Source: Spirulina subsalsa PCC 9445
GTDB taxonomy: Bacteria > Cyanobacteriota > Cyanobacteriia > Cyanobacteriales > Spirulinaceae
Assembly: GCF_000314005.1 (NCBI RefSeq)
Contig: NZ_JH980292.1
Location: 1,691,725-1,755,724 of the forward strand
Direction of reading: 5' to 3'
DNA: 64,000 nt
The notes below the pieces were generated by a model. It was not told the origin of the DNA. It did not search any database and was given only the letters and a program-made list of their open reading frames with translations. Shown here in pieces: positions 32,433 through 41,049 of the stretch. Numbering within the stretch: position 1 is the first letter of the stretch; every line of letters begins with the position of its first letter. The position numbers and the translations under genes were made by a program.

Positions 32433-33689
32433 TTAGGAGGGTTCTATGGGGCGATCGCGCTTCAGCCAGAAATTCGCTAGGATAATCCCTAGGATGGCTA
32501 GTCCTCCCATAGGATAAAAGGCATAGGTATAACTGCCAAACCAATCCCGGATACTGCCGGCTACAAGGGTTCCCAATAATGCCCCAATCCCATAAGCGGT
32601 GAAGACGATGCCGTAATTTTGGGCATAGTCTTCCGGTCGGAATAGGCGTAAGGTGGTAGTGGGGGCGAGGGCAAGCCATCCACCGAGACAGAACCAAAAT
32701 AAACAGAAGGCGACAAGATAGGTGATGACTTGCCCTTCCTGTACATTAACCATCAGGATACAGGCGATCAGGATTAGGGTATAGGCGGCGATCGCAATAT
32801 AGCGCGGTTTAAAGCGATCGCTCAACCAACCAAACAGTGGACGACTCACCCCATTAAACAGGGCAAATAACGACACACTGGTAGCGGCTAATGCGGGGTC
32901 AATTTTGATCATTTCCTCCCCCACTGGACTAGAAATCCCAATCGCACTTAACCCAACAAAGGTACCGATCATATAACAGCCCCATAGGCCATAAAAAGAC
33001 CGACTTTTCCATAACGTCTTAGGATAGGTCACAGGCGCAGCAGCAATCGTCGTAGCGGAGGATTTTTCCTTGGGCTGCCAATCCGATGGGGGGAATTTGA
33101 GGACAATGGCCATCAACAGAATAATCAGCGTGAACACTAAGCCAAAAATCAGCAAAGTCGGTCTGACCTGATAAGCGTCAATCAAATTTTTAGCTAAGGG
33201 GGCTGTCACTAAAGGCGATAAACCAAAGCCAATAATCGTTAACCCTACAGTCAATCCCTTTTTATCAGGAAACCACCGGGCTACTACCGCCATCGGCACC
33301 CCATAGGTAATCCCTACCCCGGTTCCGGTAATCATGCCATAGGTCAAGGTTAGGGTGAGAATATTGTGGGCAAAACTAGAGCAGATATATCCGAATCCCA
33401 CAATCAGACCGCCCAGAATAATCATCTTTCGTGCGCCCAGACGGGGAATATAAAAGCCCGCAATGGGCATCAGTAGGGCGTAAAACAGGAGGGCGATAGT
33501 ATAGGGTAATAAGCTTTGGGTGGCGCTGATACTGAGTTCATCTTCTAGGGGTTTCCGAAAGACACTCCAAGAGTAAACGGTTCCCAAACAGAGGAGAACG
33601 GTCATTCCGGCCGGAATAAGTAACCATCTCCCTTGGTCTGGGGTGAGTCCACATACGCTTAAGGTTGAATTCTCTGGTTTGATCTTCAT
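32433..33689 (-). CDS. OFA-family MFS transporter
   Basis: This 418-residue membrane protein has 12 predicted helices and the OFA (oxalate/formate antiporter-like) signatures: CLGTVYSWSVFRKPLEDEL in helix 1, GITYGVPMAVVARWFPDKKG in the 4-5 region, and GIVFTAYGIGALLG near helix 11. Family members exchange or import small carboxylates across the inner membrane; the substrate here is not known. It is a single gene, converging on the signalling operon. Confidence 0.88.
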   Translation of the reverse strand: MKIKPENSTLSVCGLTPDQGRWLLIPAGMTVLLCLGTVYSWSVFRKPLEDELSISATQSLLPYTIALLFYALLMPIAGFYIPRLGARKMIILGGLIVGFGYICSSFAHNILTLTLTYGMITGTGVGITYGVPMAVVARWFPDKKGLTVGLTIIGFGLSPLVTAPLAKNLIDAYQVRPTLLIFGLVFTLIILLMAIVLKFPPSDWQPKEKSSATTIAAAPVTYPKTLWKSRSFYGLWGCYMIGTFVGLSAIGISSPVGEEMIKIDPALAATSVSLFALFNGVSRPLFGWLSDRFKPRYIAIAAYTLILIACILMVNVQEGQVITYLVAFCLFWFCLGGWLALAPTTTLRLFRPEDYAQNYGIVFTAYGIGALLGTLVAGSIRDWFGSYTYAFYPMGGLAILGIILANFWLKRDRPIEPS

Positions 33690-34023
33690 CTGTCCGCAAG
33701 GAGTCTTTGACCGATTCTGGGTATCACTTCTCGACTAAATTGGCAATAGTCAAAAGCCCAGATGTCACAAGATATAGCAGCTGTTTCTGGAATGATGGGG
33801 AACAAGAGGTAATATTTTAAGAAACAGGGAGTTCAATTAAACAGAGTAGTATTTTTATACTATTACTTTTCTTAACAGTGATTGCATCCCTTGTTAGGGT
33901 TGGATATTCGTTAGCCTACTCCCCCATTGTCTCTCTAGATTTGTTACAGACTGTTATATTTCACCCATTATTAATTTTCGGAATTCATCATGGATGAAAT
34001 ATCATTATCATGGAGTCAAACAG
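33690..34023. other. Divergent promoter region
   Basis: These ~330 bp lie between the MFS and TerB genes. They are AT-rich and contain a small inverted repeat (TAGTATTTTTATACTA near 33847). No gene seen. Confidence 0.4.
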
Positions 34024-34476
34024 ATGGGTTTATTTGACGCGTTCCGCAGTAAGGGGAGCAGCCTCCAACAACAAATTACCCTCGGACCGGCTGAAGGATT
34101 TGCCGCCATTATGTTGTTGGTTGTTGCGGCCGATGGGTATTTAGCCGATGATGAAGTGAGCTTGCTTAATACAACCTTGGGCAGAATGAAGCTCTATCGT
34201 AGCTATTCCGTCGATGTTATGCGTCGGATGTTTGATAATATTGGCGGTATTTTGCGACGAGAGGGAGCCGATGCTCTGTTTAACGCGGCGATCGCAACCC
34301 TGCCCCATGATCTGTATGATACGGCTTTCGCGATCGCAACAGACCTCGTTTTAGCGGATGGTCAAGTCTCCCAAGAAGAGGAAGACTTACTCGGGAGTCT
34401 CTGTCGAGCGTTAGATTTACCTTCCGAAACCGTGGAGAAAATCATTCAGGTGATGCTAATCAAAAATAAGGGGTAA
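34024..34476 (+). CDS. TerB family protein
   Basis: This 150-residue protein is helical with a TerB/DjlA-like domain: two related helical units each carrying an acidic D-G motif (VVAADGYLADDEV and LVLADGQVSQEEE), thought to bind metal. I chose ATG 34024 (MGLFDAFRS) as start; the frame extends to 33994 but MGLFD is the usual beginning. TerB proteins are linked to tellurite resistance or phage and stress responses; a role here is not evident. It ends 7 bp from the convergent methyltransferase gene. Confidence 0.8.
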   Translation: MGLFDAFRSKGSSLQQQITLGPAEGFAAIMLLVVAADGYLADDEVSLLNTTLGRMKLYRSYSVDVMRRMFDNIGGILRREGADALFNAAIATLPHDLYDTAFAIATDLVLADGQVSQEEEDLLGSLCRALDLPSETVEKIIQVMLIKNKG

Positions 34477-34483
34477 AGAATAA

Positions 34484-35146
34484 TTACAATTTGCGCACAA
34501 GGGTTAAACCGTCGGCCAAGGGAATCAAACTCAACGCCACCCTAGAATCTTGGTGAACGTGACGATTAAAAGCGCGAATGGCATTGGTGCGATTATCTTG
34601 GACTTCGAGATCCGCTACTCGTCCCGACCATAACACATTGTCCACGACCATCAATCCCCCCGGTCGCAGCAGTTGTAGACAGCGCTCGTAATAGTTGGTA
34701 TAGTTGCTCTTGTCGGCATCAATAAAGGCAAAATCAAAGGTTTCCCCTTCGCCTTGGGCGAGAAGTTGATCTAAGGTGTCTAAAGCGGGGGCTAATTTCA
34801 GGTCGATTTTCTGGGCGACTCCGGCCGTTTGCCAGTACCGTTGAGCGATGCTGGTATAGTCCGCGCTGACATCACAGGCGATGAGGTGGCCGTCTTCGGG
34901 TAAAGCTAAGGCGACGACGAGGGAACTATATCCGGTAAAGACTCCCACCTCTAAGGTTTTCTTTGCGCCGATCAATTGAACTAATAATGCCATAAATTGC
35001 CCTTGTTCTGGGGCAATTTGCATCTGTGCCATGGGTAACTGGGCGGTTTCTTGCCGCAGTTGGCTTAAAATATCCGGTTCACGGAGGGAAACCGTTAGTA
35101 AATAGTTATGAAGAGACTCATCAAGTCCGAGAGTTTTTCGAGTCAT
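34484..35146 (-). CDS. SAM-dependent O-methyltransferase (class I, CCoAOMT-like)
   Basis: This 220-residue protein has the SAM-binding motif LEVGVFTGYSSLVVALAL, the acidic residue in LIACDVSAD and the metal-site motif FAFIDADKSNY, followed by GGLMVVDNVLWSG and NAIRAFNRHV. It belongs to the metal-dependent catechol/caffeoyl-CoA O-methyltransferase family; a Synechocystis homologue methylates hydroxycinnamic acids and flavonoids with vicinal hydroxyls. The natural substrate here is unknown. Length is normal for the family. Confidence 0.9.
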   Translation of the reverse strand: MTRKTLGLDESLHNYLLTVSLREPDILSQLRQETAQLPMAQMQIAPEQGQFMALLVQLIGAKKTLEVGVFTGYSSLVVALALPEDGHLIACDVSADYTSIAQRYWQTAGVAQKIDLKLAPALDTLDQLLAQGEGETFDFAFIDADKSNYTNYYERCLQLLRPGGLMVVDNVLWSGRVADLEVQDNRTNAIRAFNRHVHQDSRVALSLIPLADGLTLVRKL

Positions 35147-35198
35147 TGCCTAGAATATTAAGTAACTACTTTGCCCCTCCCAAGGAGAATAAACCATT

Positions 35199-37160
35199 AT
35201 GATGCAAGGTTTACATAGCCAAGGTGAAATCATTTGCGATCGCTATCAAATCGTCACCGTCTTGGGTCAGGGGTCAATGGGAACAACCTATGCGGCCGTG
35301 GATGTCAATACCTCCCAACGGGTAGCCATTAAGGTGGTGTCCTTACGTCAAGTCTCAGAATGGAAAGTTTTAGAACTGTTTGAACGAGAAGCGCGGGTCT
35401 TGGCCACCCTCACCCACCCCAACATTCCCAATTATATTGAATACTTCCAAGTCGATACACCAGAAGACCGTCGCTTTTATTTAGTGCAGGAATTAGTCGA
35501 AGGATCATCCCTCGAAGCCTTGATTGAGCAAGGATGGAAACCCACAGAAGACGAAGTAAAGGCGATCGCACTCCAAGTTCTCGAAATCCTCACGTACCTA
35601 CACACCCTTAATCCCCCAGTCATTCACCGCGACATTAAACCCCAAAACCTCATCCAAAGTAACGACGGTCGCATCATTTTAGTAGACTTTGGAGCCGTGC
35701 AAGAAGTCTACCGTAAAACCATCAGTCGCGGGGGAACCCTCGTCGGCACCTTTGGTTATATGGCTCCAGAACAATTTCGCGGACAAACCACCTACGCCTC
35801 CGACTTATACGGTTTAGGCACCACCTTAATTTATCTCCTCACCCGCAAACTTCCGGCCGATTTACCCGAAAAGCGGATGAAAATTGATTTTCGTTCCGCC
35901 GTTAATCTGTCCGATTCCTTTGGCCGTTGGCTCGATAAAATGATTGAACCTGCCCTAGAAGACCGTTTTAAAGAAGCGGTTTCTGCTCAAAAAACCCTAG
36001 TTGATAAATTACCCATTACTCGCACCACCACCGAGCAAAATATTCCGAACTCCATTCATGAAGTCTTTCTACAAAAAACCCCTGACCTATTAAAACTTTA
36101 CATTCCCGGAAATCCTTGGAACTTAGGCAGTGGTTTATTATGTTTACTCTATGTTGGCTGGACTATACCCGCCGCTATTATCTTGGTGTTCGCCCTCTTG
36201 GGTGAGGTTTGGGGATTGGGTGAATTGATTGCTTTCTTACTCTGTTTTATGTTGCCTGCATGGGGTATAAGTTGGGCATTATGGGCAGCTTTTCGTAATC
36301 TTAAAGGGGATAATATTTTATTAAAAATCAATCGCAATCGCTTCCAACTGCGTCGCCAATTATTATTGTTTACTGAGGTAATTGAAGGTAACACCGAGTT
36401 TTTAGAAATTGAACGGGAATCCGATCCGGCTATCCCCCATATATCCTCTTTATTACTTAAGTGTTCCAAGCAATCCGGTCGTTTATATATTAAACAGTTC
36501 GGCATCAAACAATTATACAACAAACCCTTAAAACAAAAAATTGCCGAAGGGTTAGACGTAGCAGAGAAAGAATGGTTATCGGAAGAATTAACAAGCTTTT
36601 TACGTGAAGTTAAAAGTAAAAATATACGCCCAGAAAGTCAAAGTTCTAAGGTGAACTTAGTCAAATCCAGTTCATCAGTTGATTTTGGGGCAGCCATTTT
36701 AGAATATAGTCGGGTTCAACTCACCAAAACCAAAGAACGTCTCACGATTCATGTTCCCAGTTTAATTCCCCGCGAACAAACGATTTTTTGGATGATTCTC
36801 GTTATAATTTTAATGCTCTTAGCTTTCCCATTGTTGATCTTTGCTCTCATTCCTTTAGCCATTATACGATCTAATTTATTTTGGTCAGCCTTCGGCTCAT
36901 TTCACTTAGAAATCAACCGCGAAACATTTCATTTGAAGTGGGAATATAGCAGTTGGAGTCATCATGTTAAAGGCAAAACAGAAGAGTTACAGCGTGCTAG
37001 TTTAAGTAATACCAGTATGACTGTTAATGAACGACCTGTTAAAGCTTGTGCTTTGGATACAAAAAACCACCATTATCTCTTTGGCAGTTGGCTAAAACAG
37101 GATGAAAAGGAAATATTGATGTTGGAAATTAATCGCTTTCTAGAATCAATTAAAGCTTAG
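35199..37160 (+). CDS. Membrane-linked Ser/Thr protein kinase
   Basis: This 653-residue protein begins with a PKN2-type kinase domain (~10-270). The P-loop is GQGSMG (23-28), Lys45 lies in VAIKV, the catalytic loop HRDIKPQN starts at 143, and the DFG is at 163-165. The C-terminal half has two hydrophobic clusters (~305-360, GLLCLLYVGWTIPAAIILVF to LLCFMLPAWG; ~530-560, IFWMILVIILMLLAFPLLIF), each followed by a beta-rich soluble segment, which looks like a duplicated PH-like/bacterial PH module. It should sit in the membrane with a cytosolic kinase. All catalytic residues are present. Targets are unknown. Confidence 0.88.
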   Translation: MMQGLHSQGEIICDRYQIVTVLGQGSMGTTYAAVDVNTSQRVAIKVVSLRQVSEWKVLELFEREARVLATLTHPNIPNYIEYFQVDTPEDRRFYLVQELVEGSSLEALIEQGWKPTEDEVKAIALQVLEILTYLHTLNPPVIHRDIKPQNLIQSNDGRIILVDFGAVQEVYRKTISRGGTLVGTFGYMAPEQFRGQTTYASDLYGLGTTLIYLLTRKLPADLPEKRMKIDFRSAVNLSDSFGRWLDKMIEPALEDRFKEAVSAQKTLVDKLPITRTTTEQNIPNSIHEVFLQKTPDLLKLYIPGNPWNLGSGLLCLLYVGWTIPAAIILVFALLGEVWGLGELIAFLLCFMLPAWGISWALWAAFRNLKGDNILLKINRNRFQLRRQLLLFTEVIEGNTEFLEIERESDPAIPHISSLLLKCSKQSGRLYIKQFGIKQLYNKPLKQKIAEGLDVAEKEWLSEELTSFLREVKSKNIRPESQSSKVNLVKSSSSVDFGAAILEYSRVQLTKTKERLTIHVPSLIPREQTIFWMILVIILMLLAFPLLIFALIPLAIIRSNLFWSAFGSFHLEINRETFHLKWEYSSWSHHVKGKTEELQRASLSNTSMTVNERPVKACALDTKNHHYLFGSWLKQDEKEILMLEINRFLESIKA

Positions 37161-37239
37161 AGCAATCACCCCATCGCTTAACAGCCTGTTGAGTCAAGCG
37201 ACAGCGTAACCCAACAACCCACCGCCCAAATGTTTTATA

Positions 37240-37788
37240 CTAGCTAAACTCCAAAAGAAAAGGACGAGCGAGAAAGAAACTGGTCACGGATTTAGCATCA
37301 ACGCGATCGCTGGTTAGAATAATTTCTTCTAACTCTGGGGGCGATAACACCACCACCTCAATATCTTCGTCCTCATCCTGTTGCGGGGGTTTTTCTAACT
37401 TTTCTAAATCTTGGGCGAGGAAAGCGTAGATATATTCATCAGAATAGCCCGGAGCCAGGGGAAATTGCCCCAATTTCCGCCACCGATGGGCGCGGTAGCC
37501 TGTTTCTTCCTCAATCTCCCGTTGAATGGTCATAGCGGGGTCTTCGTTCACTTCCACAGTCCCGGCCGGAAATTCCAGTAAGCGCCCTTCAACGGCAAAA
37601 CGGTATTGATTCACTAAGACTAATTTCCCGTCGGAGGTCACAGGAACTCCTAATGCTCCTCCGGGGTGGCGGATACATTCCCAGTCGCCCTCGACTCCAT
37701 TGGGTAAACGGAGACGATTGACTTCAAAGTTAAATTTACGACCTTGGAAAAAGAGGCGTTGACTGAGTTGTTGGGGTTTTTCTTTCAT
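37240..37788 (-). CDS. Nudix hydrolase (ADP-ribose pyrophosphatase-like)
   Basis: This ~182-residue protein (start taken at Met 37788, MKEKPQQLSQRLF; the frame reaches 37848) has an intact Nudix box GTVEVNEDPAMTIQREIEEE (Gx5Ex7REUxEExGU, continuing TGY) near its middle, plus LVLVNQYRFAVEGRLLEFPAG, typical of ADP-ribose pyrophosphatases. It would hydrolyse ADP-ribose or a related nucleoside diphosphate to AMP and sugar phosphate in the cytosol. It lies about 56 bp after the DUF1517 gene and may share its transcript. Confidence 0.85.
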   Translation of the reverse strand: MKEKPQQLSQRLFFQGRKFNFEVNRLRLPNGVEGDWECIRHPGGALGVPVTSDGKLVLVNQYRFAVEGRLLEFPAGTVEVNEDPAMTIQREIEEETGYRAHRWRKLGQFPLAPGYSDEYIYAFLAQDLEKLEKPPQQDEDEDIEVVVLSPPELEEIILTSDRVDAKSVTSFFLARPFLLEFS

Positions 37789-37844
37789 AGTAATTGGGCA
37801 AGCTCCACCCCTATTATGCTGGATGGGGGGGTGAAGCTTGTCAA

Positions 37845-38777
37845 TCACACTAGCTTGAGATTGGGGTAAGCGGCGAGGATGTCCTCTGTGGTCAGGGTAT
37901 CCCCCGATGCTTGGGGAGTCCAGAGGATCTCAATGGCTAAGAGGCGATCGCTCCCAATACTGCCAAGGGTGCGCAAAGCTTGCTGTAACTCCTCTGTGCT
38001 GTTGATCTTCGGCAAGGTGAACTGACCTTGCGCCCCCACGACCAACGTCACCACGATATATTCCCCCACTTCCTCAGAGAGTTGGGCGAGATCCGTCGAA
38101 TCGCTCTTAGCCAGTACCTCACTCTTTTTAACCTGATTCTCCACATTAGAGAGGGTTTCCGCCGTGAACTTACTGCGCTCTTCCAAGGCAAATTGGTTAA
38201 ATTTAGCCTCCGCTTGATTTAAGGGGGCTTGCTGGGCTTCTGAAGCCCCATAGACCCAGTATTCAGGGTGACGGAGAAGGGCTAAGGTGGCCTCTTGCAA
38301 CACCTCGGCGCGACCGGACGCGCTCCCTGTGTCGGCCGTGGCAGCTAGACGGTCTAAATCAGGCTGTAAGTCTCGGGCAGCCGCTAATAGACCCACTTGG
38401 ACTTTAGCAACGGACACTTTGCTATTGACTGTTAATTCCCCACTGTCTCCGGCTCCCCCACTGTTGCGGAGGGTATTGACGAGGAAATTGGCGATCGCAA
38501 TCACAATTAAAATCGTGAACAGGCTACCAAAACCCCCAAAACCGAAAAACGGCAACAGGAAAGGAAAACCCAAACCTCCCCCCGGAGAACGATATCCACC
38601 ATATCCTCCCCCACTATACGTCCGAGTAGGAGCGCGGAAAGAGCCGCCCCCAATCCGTCCCCCACTGCGAGCCGCCAGCGCATCCCCGGCCGAGCTAAAC
38701 ACCAGCACTAGCACCAAACTACAGAGCAGGAAGGCTTTTAACAATGATTTCAGATTAAACGCAAATTTGTTACCCAT
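37845..38777 (-). CDS. DUF1517 family membrane protein
   Basis: This 310-residue protein has a cleavable-type signal (SLLKAFLLCSLVLVLVFSSAGDALA), a Gly/Arg/Tyr-rich low-complexity stretch (RSGGRIGGGSFRAPTRTYSG), a TM segment (FGSLFTILIVIAIANFLVNTL), and a soluble C-terminal domain of ~200 residues (KVSVAKVQVGLLAAARDLQP onward). This architecture is the DUF1517 family of cyanobacteria and plastids; homologues have been found in thylakoid or envelope membranes. Biochemical function is not established. Confidence 0.88.
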   Translation of the reverse strand: MGNKFAFNLKSLLKAFLLCSLVLVLVFSSAGDALAARSGGRIGGGSFRAPTRTYSGGGYGGYRSPGGGLGFPFLLPFFGFGGFGSLFTILIVIAIANFLVNTLRNSGGAGDSGELTVNSKVSVAKVQVGLLAAARDLQPDLDRLAATADTGSASGRAEVLQEATLALLRHPEYWVYGASEAQQAPLNQAEAKFNQFALEERSKFTAETLSNVENQVKKSEVLAKSDSTDLAQLSEEVGEYIVVTLVVGAQGQFTLPKINSTEELQQALRTLGSIGSDRLLAIEILWTPQASGDTLTTEDILAAYPNLKLV

Positions 38778-38854
38778 TCGTTCATACTCAAGAGTCCTTC
38801 ACCTTCTATTGTGACCCAAATTCATGGGATACAAGCGCCACCCTTTAGCTAATC

Positions 38855-38902
38855 GGCGAGAAGCCCCGCACTCTACGCACAGCGTGAGTGTTGGGATGAG
38901 AA
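38855..38902 (+). mobile_element. TnpB-element right-end-like hairpin remnant
   Basis: GAGAAGCCCCGCACTC, a loop, and GAGTGTTGGGATGAGA resemble the right-end hairpins at 52577 and 55240 (GGGAAGCCCCGCACTG ... CAGTGTCGGGATGA). No transposase frame remains here. Confidence 0.45.
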
Positions 38903-38988
38903 CCGAAGCCCTTGCAAGTCTTCCCCACGCTGGTAAAATGGCATTGGCACCGCAGCAATGCTCACGATACGAAATCATCATCTAATTC

Positions 38989-39247
38989 GGGCTTGCTGAA
39001 TATAGCTAGTCCTAATGAGACGTGAACTCTGAGTTATTGTCCTATCTGGATTGAAGACGAGCCTTTTTTACACGACTCAGGTAGGTTGGCTATAACTCTG
39101 CTCCGGGTGGGAAACAGGGAACGGGAAGGAACAGGGGGAATCGGAAAAAGGCAAGCCTTTTTGATGATTTATCCCTAAAACCTTACAGTTTCTCGCTCCT
39201 AATCGAAAGTCTTAGTAACACTGCTTAGAGGGATATTCAGCAGACCC
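38989..39247. mobile_element. MITE-like element with GGGCTTGCTGAATA ends
   Basis: The left end GGGCTTGCTGAATA (38989-39002) is matched in inverted order by TATTCAGCAGACCC (39234-39247), giving a 259-bp element with 14-bp ends differing at one position. It contains the ~82-bp dispersed repeat (39012-39094), a GGGAACAGGG-type tract and a small hairpin (AAAAAGGC/GCCTTTTT at 39145). No coding capacity is visible. A similar pair of ends is found at 61421-61583. Confidence 0.6.
39012..39094 (-). repeat. ~82-bp dispersed repeat, copy 2
   Basis: The reverse complement matches 12352-12433 over its whole length, nested inside the MITE-like element. Confidence 0.75.
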
Positions 39248-39272
39248 TAGTTAGATCACGGGTCAGGTCACT

Positions 39273-39617
39273 TTACTGTAACTCTAGGGTTAAACTAGGC
39301 ATTAAACGCTGCAAATTTTTAAGAGATTTGGTTTGCCAGGCAATCTCTTCTGAACCTTGTACAGTTAACCCCATTTCTTTGTTTTGACGAACACGAATCA
39401 CAAATTTAGATAAGACATTAATCCCTGAACTATTGAGAAACTCTAAAGCCCGTAAATCTAACGTCAGAGTGGAAGGATTTTGGTCAGCAATTTGGTTTAA
39501 AAGCTCAACAATGGGGGCATATTCGTCCATACCACTGAGTCGCAATGATCCCTGAAACTTAACCGTGTTGATCTCCTTGTTGTATTCCACTTCAAAGCTA
39601 TTCGTTTTAATTTCCAT
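39273..39617 (-). CDS. slr1659-type regulator (STAS/SiaC-like), paralogue
   Basis: This 114-residue protein is clearly related to the one at 32022 (LTLDLRALEFLNSSGINVLSKFVIRVRQ and a QTKSLKNLQRLMPSL end). The phosphorylatable Ser position is retained (NSSG). It follows its slr1658-type partner by 37 bp, in the same order as in the other locus, but no phosphatase or two-component gene is nearby. It may respond to the PP2C phosphatase encoded at 29613. Confidence 0.75.
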   Translation of the reverse strand: MEIKTNSFEVEYNKEINTVKFQGSLRLSGMDEYAPIVELLNQIADQNPSTLTLDLRALEFLNSSGINVLSKFVIRVRQNKEMGLTVQGSEEIAWQTKSLKNLQRLMPSLTLELQ

Positions 39618-39654
39618 CTATTCAAGACTCCTAAACACTGAAGGTTAAATAATT

Positions 39655-40236
39655 CTAAAAGTTCAGTTGAACCATTGTAGTAACAGCAATCCCGACTGGC
39701 TCTTGCTCTAATTTTTCAAATTTCCAGCCCAGGGTTGCCATATAATCATTAATCATGGTCAAATAGCCTAAATGAGAACTCCCTCCATTCTCATCTAGAG
39801 CGTTTTTCTCCAATTGTTCTAAGTACAAATCTTGGGGATCAGAGGATAATAGTTTTTCAATATAGTCCTGGAAGGGGCTAACTTCTTTTGGGGGGATACT
39901 ATTGGTAATTTGAAAAACCAGATTATTTTTTCCTAAGTATAGGGCAATGCTGATAGGAAAGTCACATTGATCGTCGTTGAATTTCATGGCATTTTCCAAC
40001 AACTCGTTAGCGATATAACTCACTGCCCCTTTAATTTCAGCGTGCTGACTTAAGCCTGAATCTTCTGACTCATCGGCTGGTAAAAAGGTAGTAAAATAGT
40101 CCGCTAGGAAGTCGGCAGAAAGTCCGTTATTCCGCCATCGTTGTTTGAGTGGAATTGAACTGGGAGAAAACCCAATGATGAGATATTCTTCGCTACTGGG
40201 AAAGTTTTCAATGAAGTTGCCAAAAATTTCAGCCAT
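39655..40236 (-). CDS. slr1658-type regulator, paralogue
   Basis: This 193-residue paralogue of the 31360-31968 protein shares GFSPSSIPLKQRWRNNGLSA and YIANELLENAMKFN. It sits 64 bp after a membrane protein gene and directly before its slr1659-type partner. It is probably part of a five-gene minus-strand operon starting at 43077. Confidence 0.75.
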   Translation of the reverse strand: MAEIFGNFIENFPSSEEYLIIGFSPSSIPLKQRWRNNGLSADFLADYFTTFLPADESEDSGLSQHAEIKGAVSYIANELLENAMKFNDDQCDFPISIALYLGKNNLVFQITNSIPPKEVSPFQDYIEKLLSSDPQDLYLEQLEKNALDENGGSSHLGYLTMINDYMATLGWKFEKLEQEPVGIAVTTMVQLNF

Positions 40237-40300
40237 AGTAGTTCTATCTTTTTTGCTTGATATACCGTGCGATCACTTTGGGGGTCCCCCAGTTCAATCT

Positions 40301-40984
40301 TCATCCTGTTGGCGAGGAAGCCGGATCGTTATTTGTCCCAACTAAAGGTAAAAAGAGTTTTTGTTTGGCGGAATATTGCCAAGCAATTCCTTCTGGGTCT
40401 TTGTTCCGACTCCATTCGGCAAAGGTGGGATCTCCTTTGCGCTTGGTTAAGGTCCCTGAATGGACATCTAAACGTTTGGCTAATTCGGCTTGAATTAGAG
40501 CTTTGTTCCCAATGGGATTGACGGTGGGAAAAGTAGCTAGTTGTGCGAGTTCCCCTGAAGTCAGGGCTTCTCCTATTCCCTGTGCTGGCGGTTCACTGGC
40601 ATCAAAGATACGCCCCAATGCGCTGGCTGTCAGAAAATAATACACGATCCCCTTATTTCCGTAAACTTTGCGTTGTGCGCCGTATTCGTTGGCTTTATTT
40701 TCGAGAAAACGCTGGGCAGCGTCAAGGGTGAGGTTTGCTTTGAGGGACAGATCAATTGCGGTAACACACCCTTGGTTCTCTGTCAATAGCTCATTAAAAA
40801 AAGGGTTCACTTGGGCGCTCCACTGTTTCCAGTGATAGGTTTGCCAAAGGTTCCAAGCGAGGGCGAGGATAACCAGTGCTAAGAGAGCAGGCCAAGCAGA
40901 ATATAGTATAACAACAGCGAGAGCAAGGGGAAGTAACAGGATGAGAATGCTAGCTGTATTTTTATCTAGGACTTGTCCAGTCAT
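40301..40984 (-). CDS. Membrane protein of unknown function
   Basis: This 227-residue protein begins with one or two TM helices (ILILLLPLALAVVILYSAWP, LLALVILALAWNLW). A cytosolic region of about 170 residues follows with two winged-helix-like stretches: AIDLSLKANLTLDAAQRFLE and ELAKRLDVHSGTLTKRKGD. The N-terminal hydrophobic hairpin plus DNA-binding-like motifs is a pattern seen in conserved cyanobacterial proteins without known role. It lies 65 bp after the GatD-like gene. Confidence 0.6.
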   Translation of the reverse strand: MTGQVLDKNTASILILLLPLALAVVILYSAWPALLALVILALAWNLWQTYHWKQWSAQVNPFFNELLTENQGCVTAIDLSLKANLTLDAAQRFLENKANEYGAQRKVYGNKGIVYYFLTASALGRIFDASEPPAQGIGEALTSGELAQLATFPTVNPIGNKALIQAELAKRLDVHSGTLTKRKGDPTFAEWSRNKDPEGIAWQYSAKQKLFLPLVGTNNDPASSPTG

Positions 40985-41049
40985 GGCTTTCTAGGCATTG
41001 CGTGAGGTTCTTGAGTCGTGAGGGATAAAGTTGCCCCTACTTGAACAGT

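Noticed and set aside
38799-38981. 60-codon minus-strand ORF
   Set aside because: It runs through a decayed IS-like hairpin and shows no domain.
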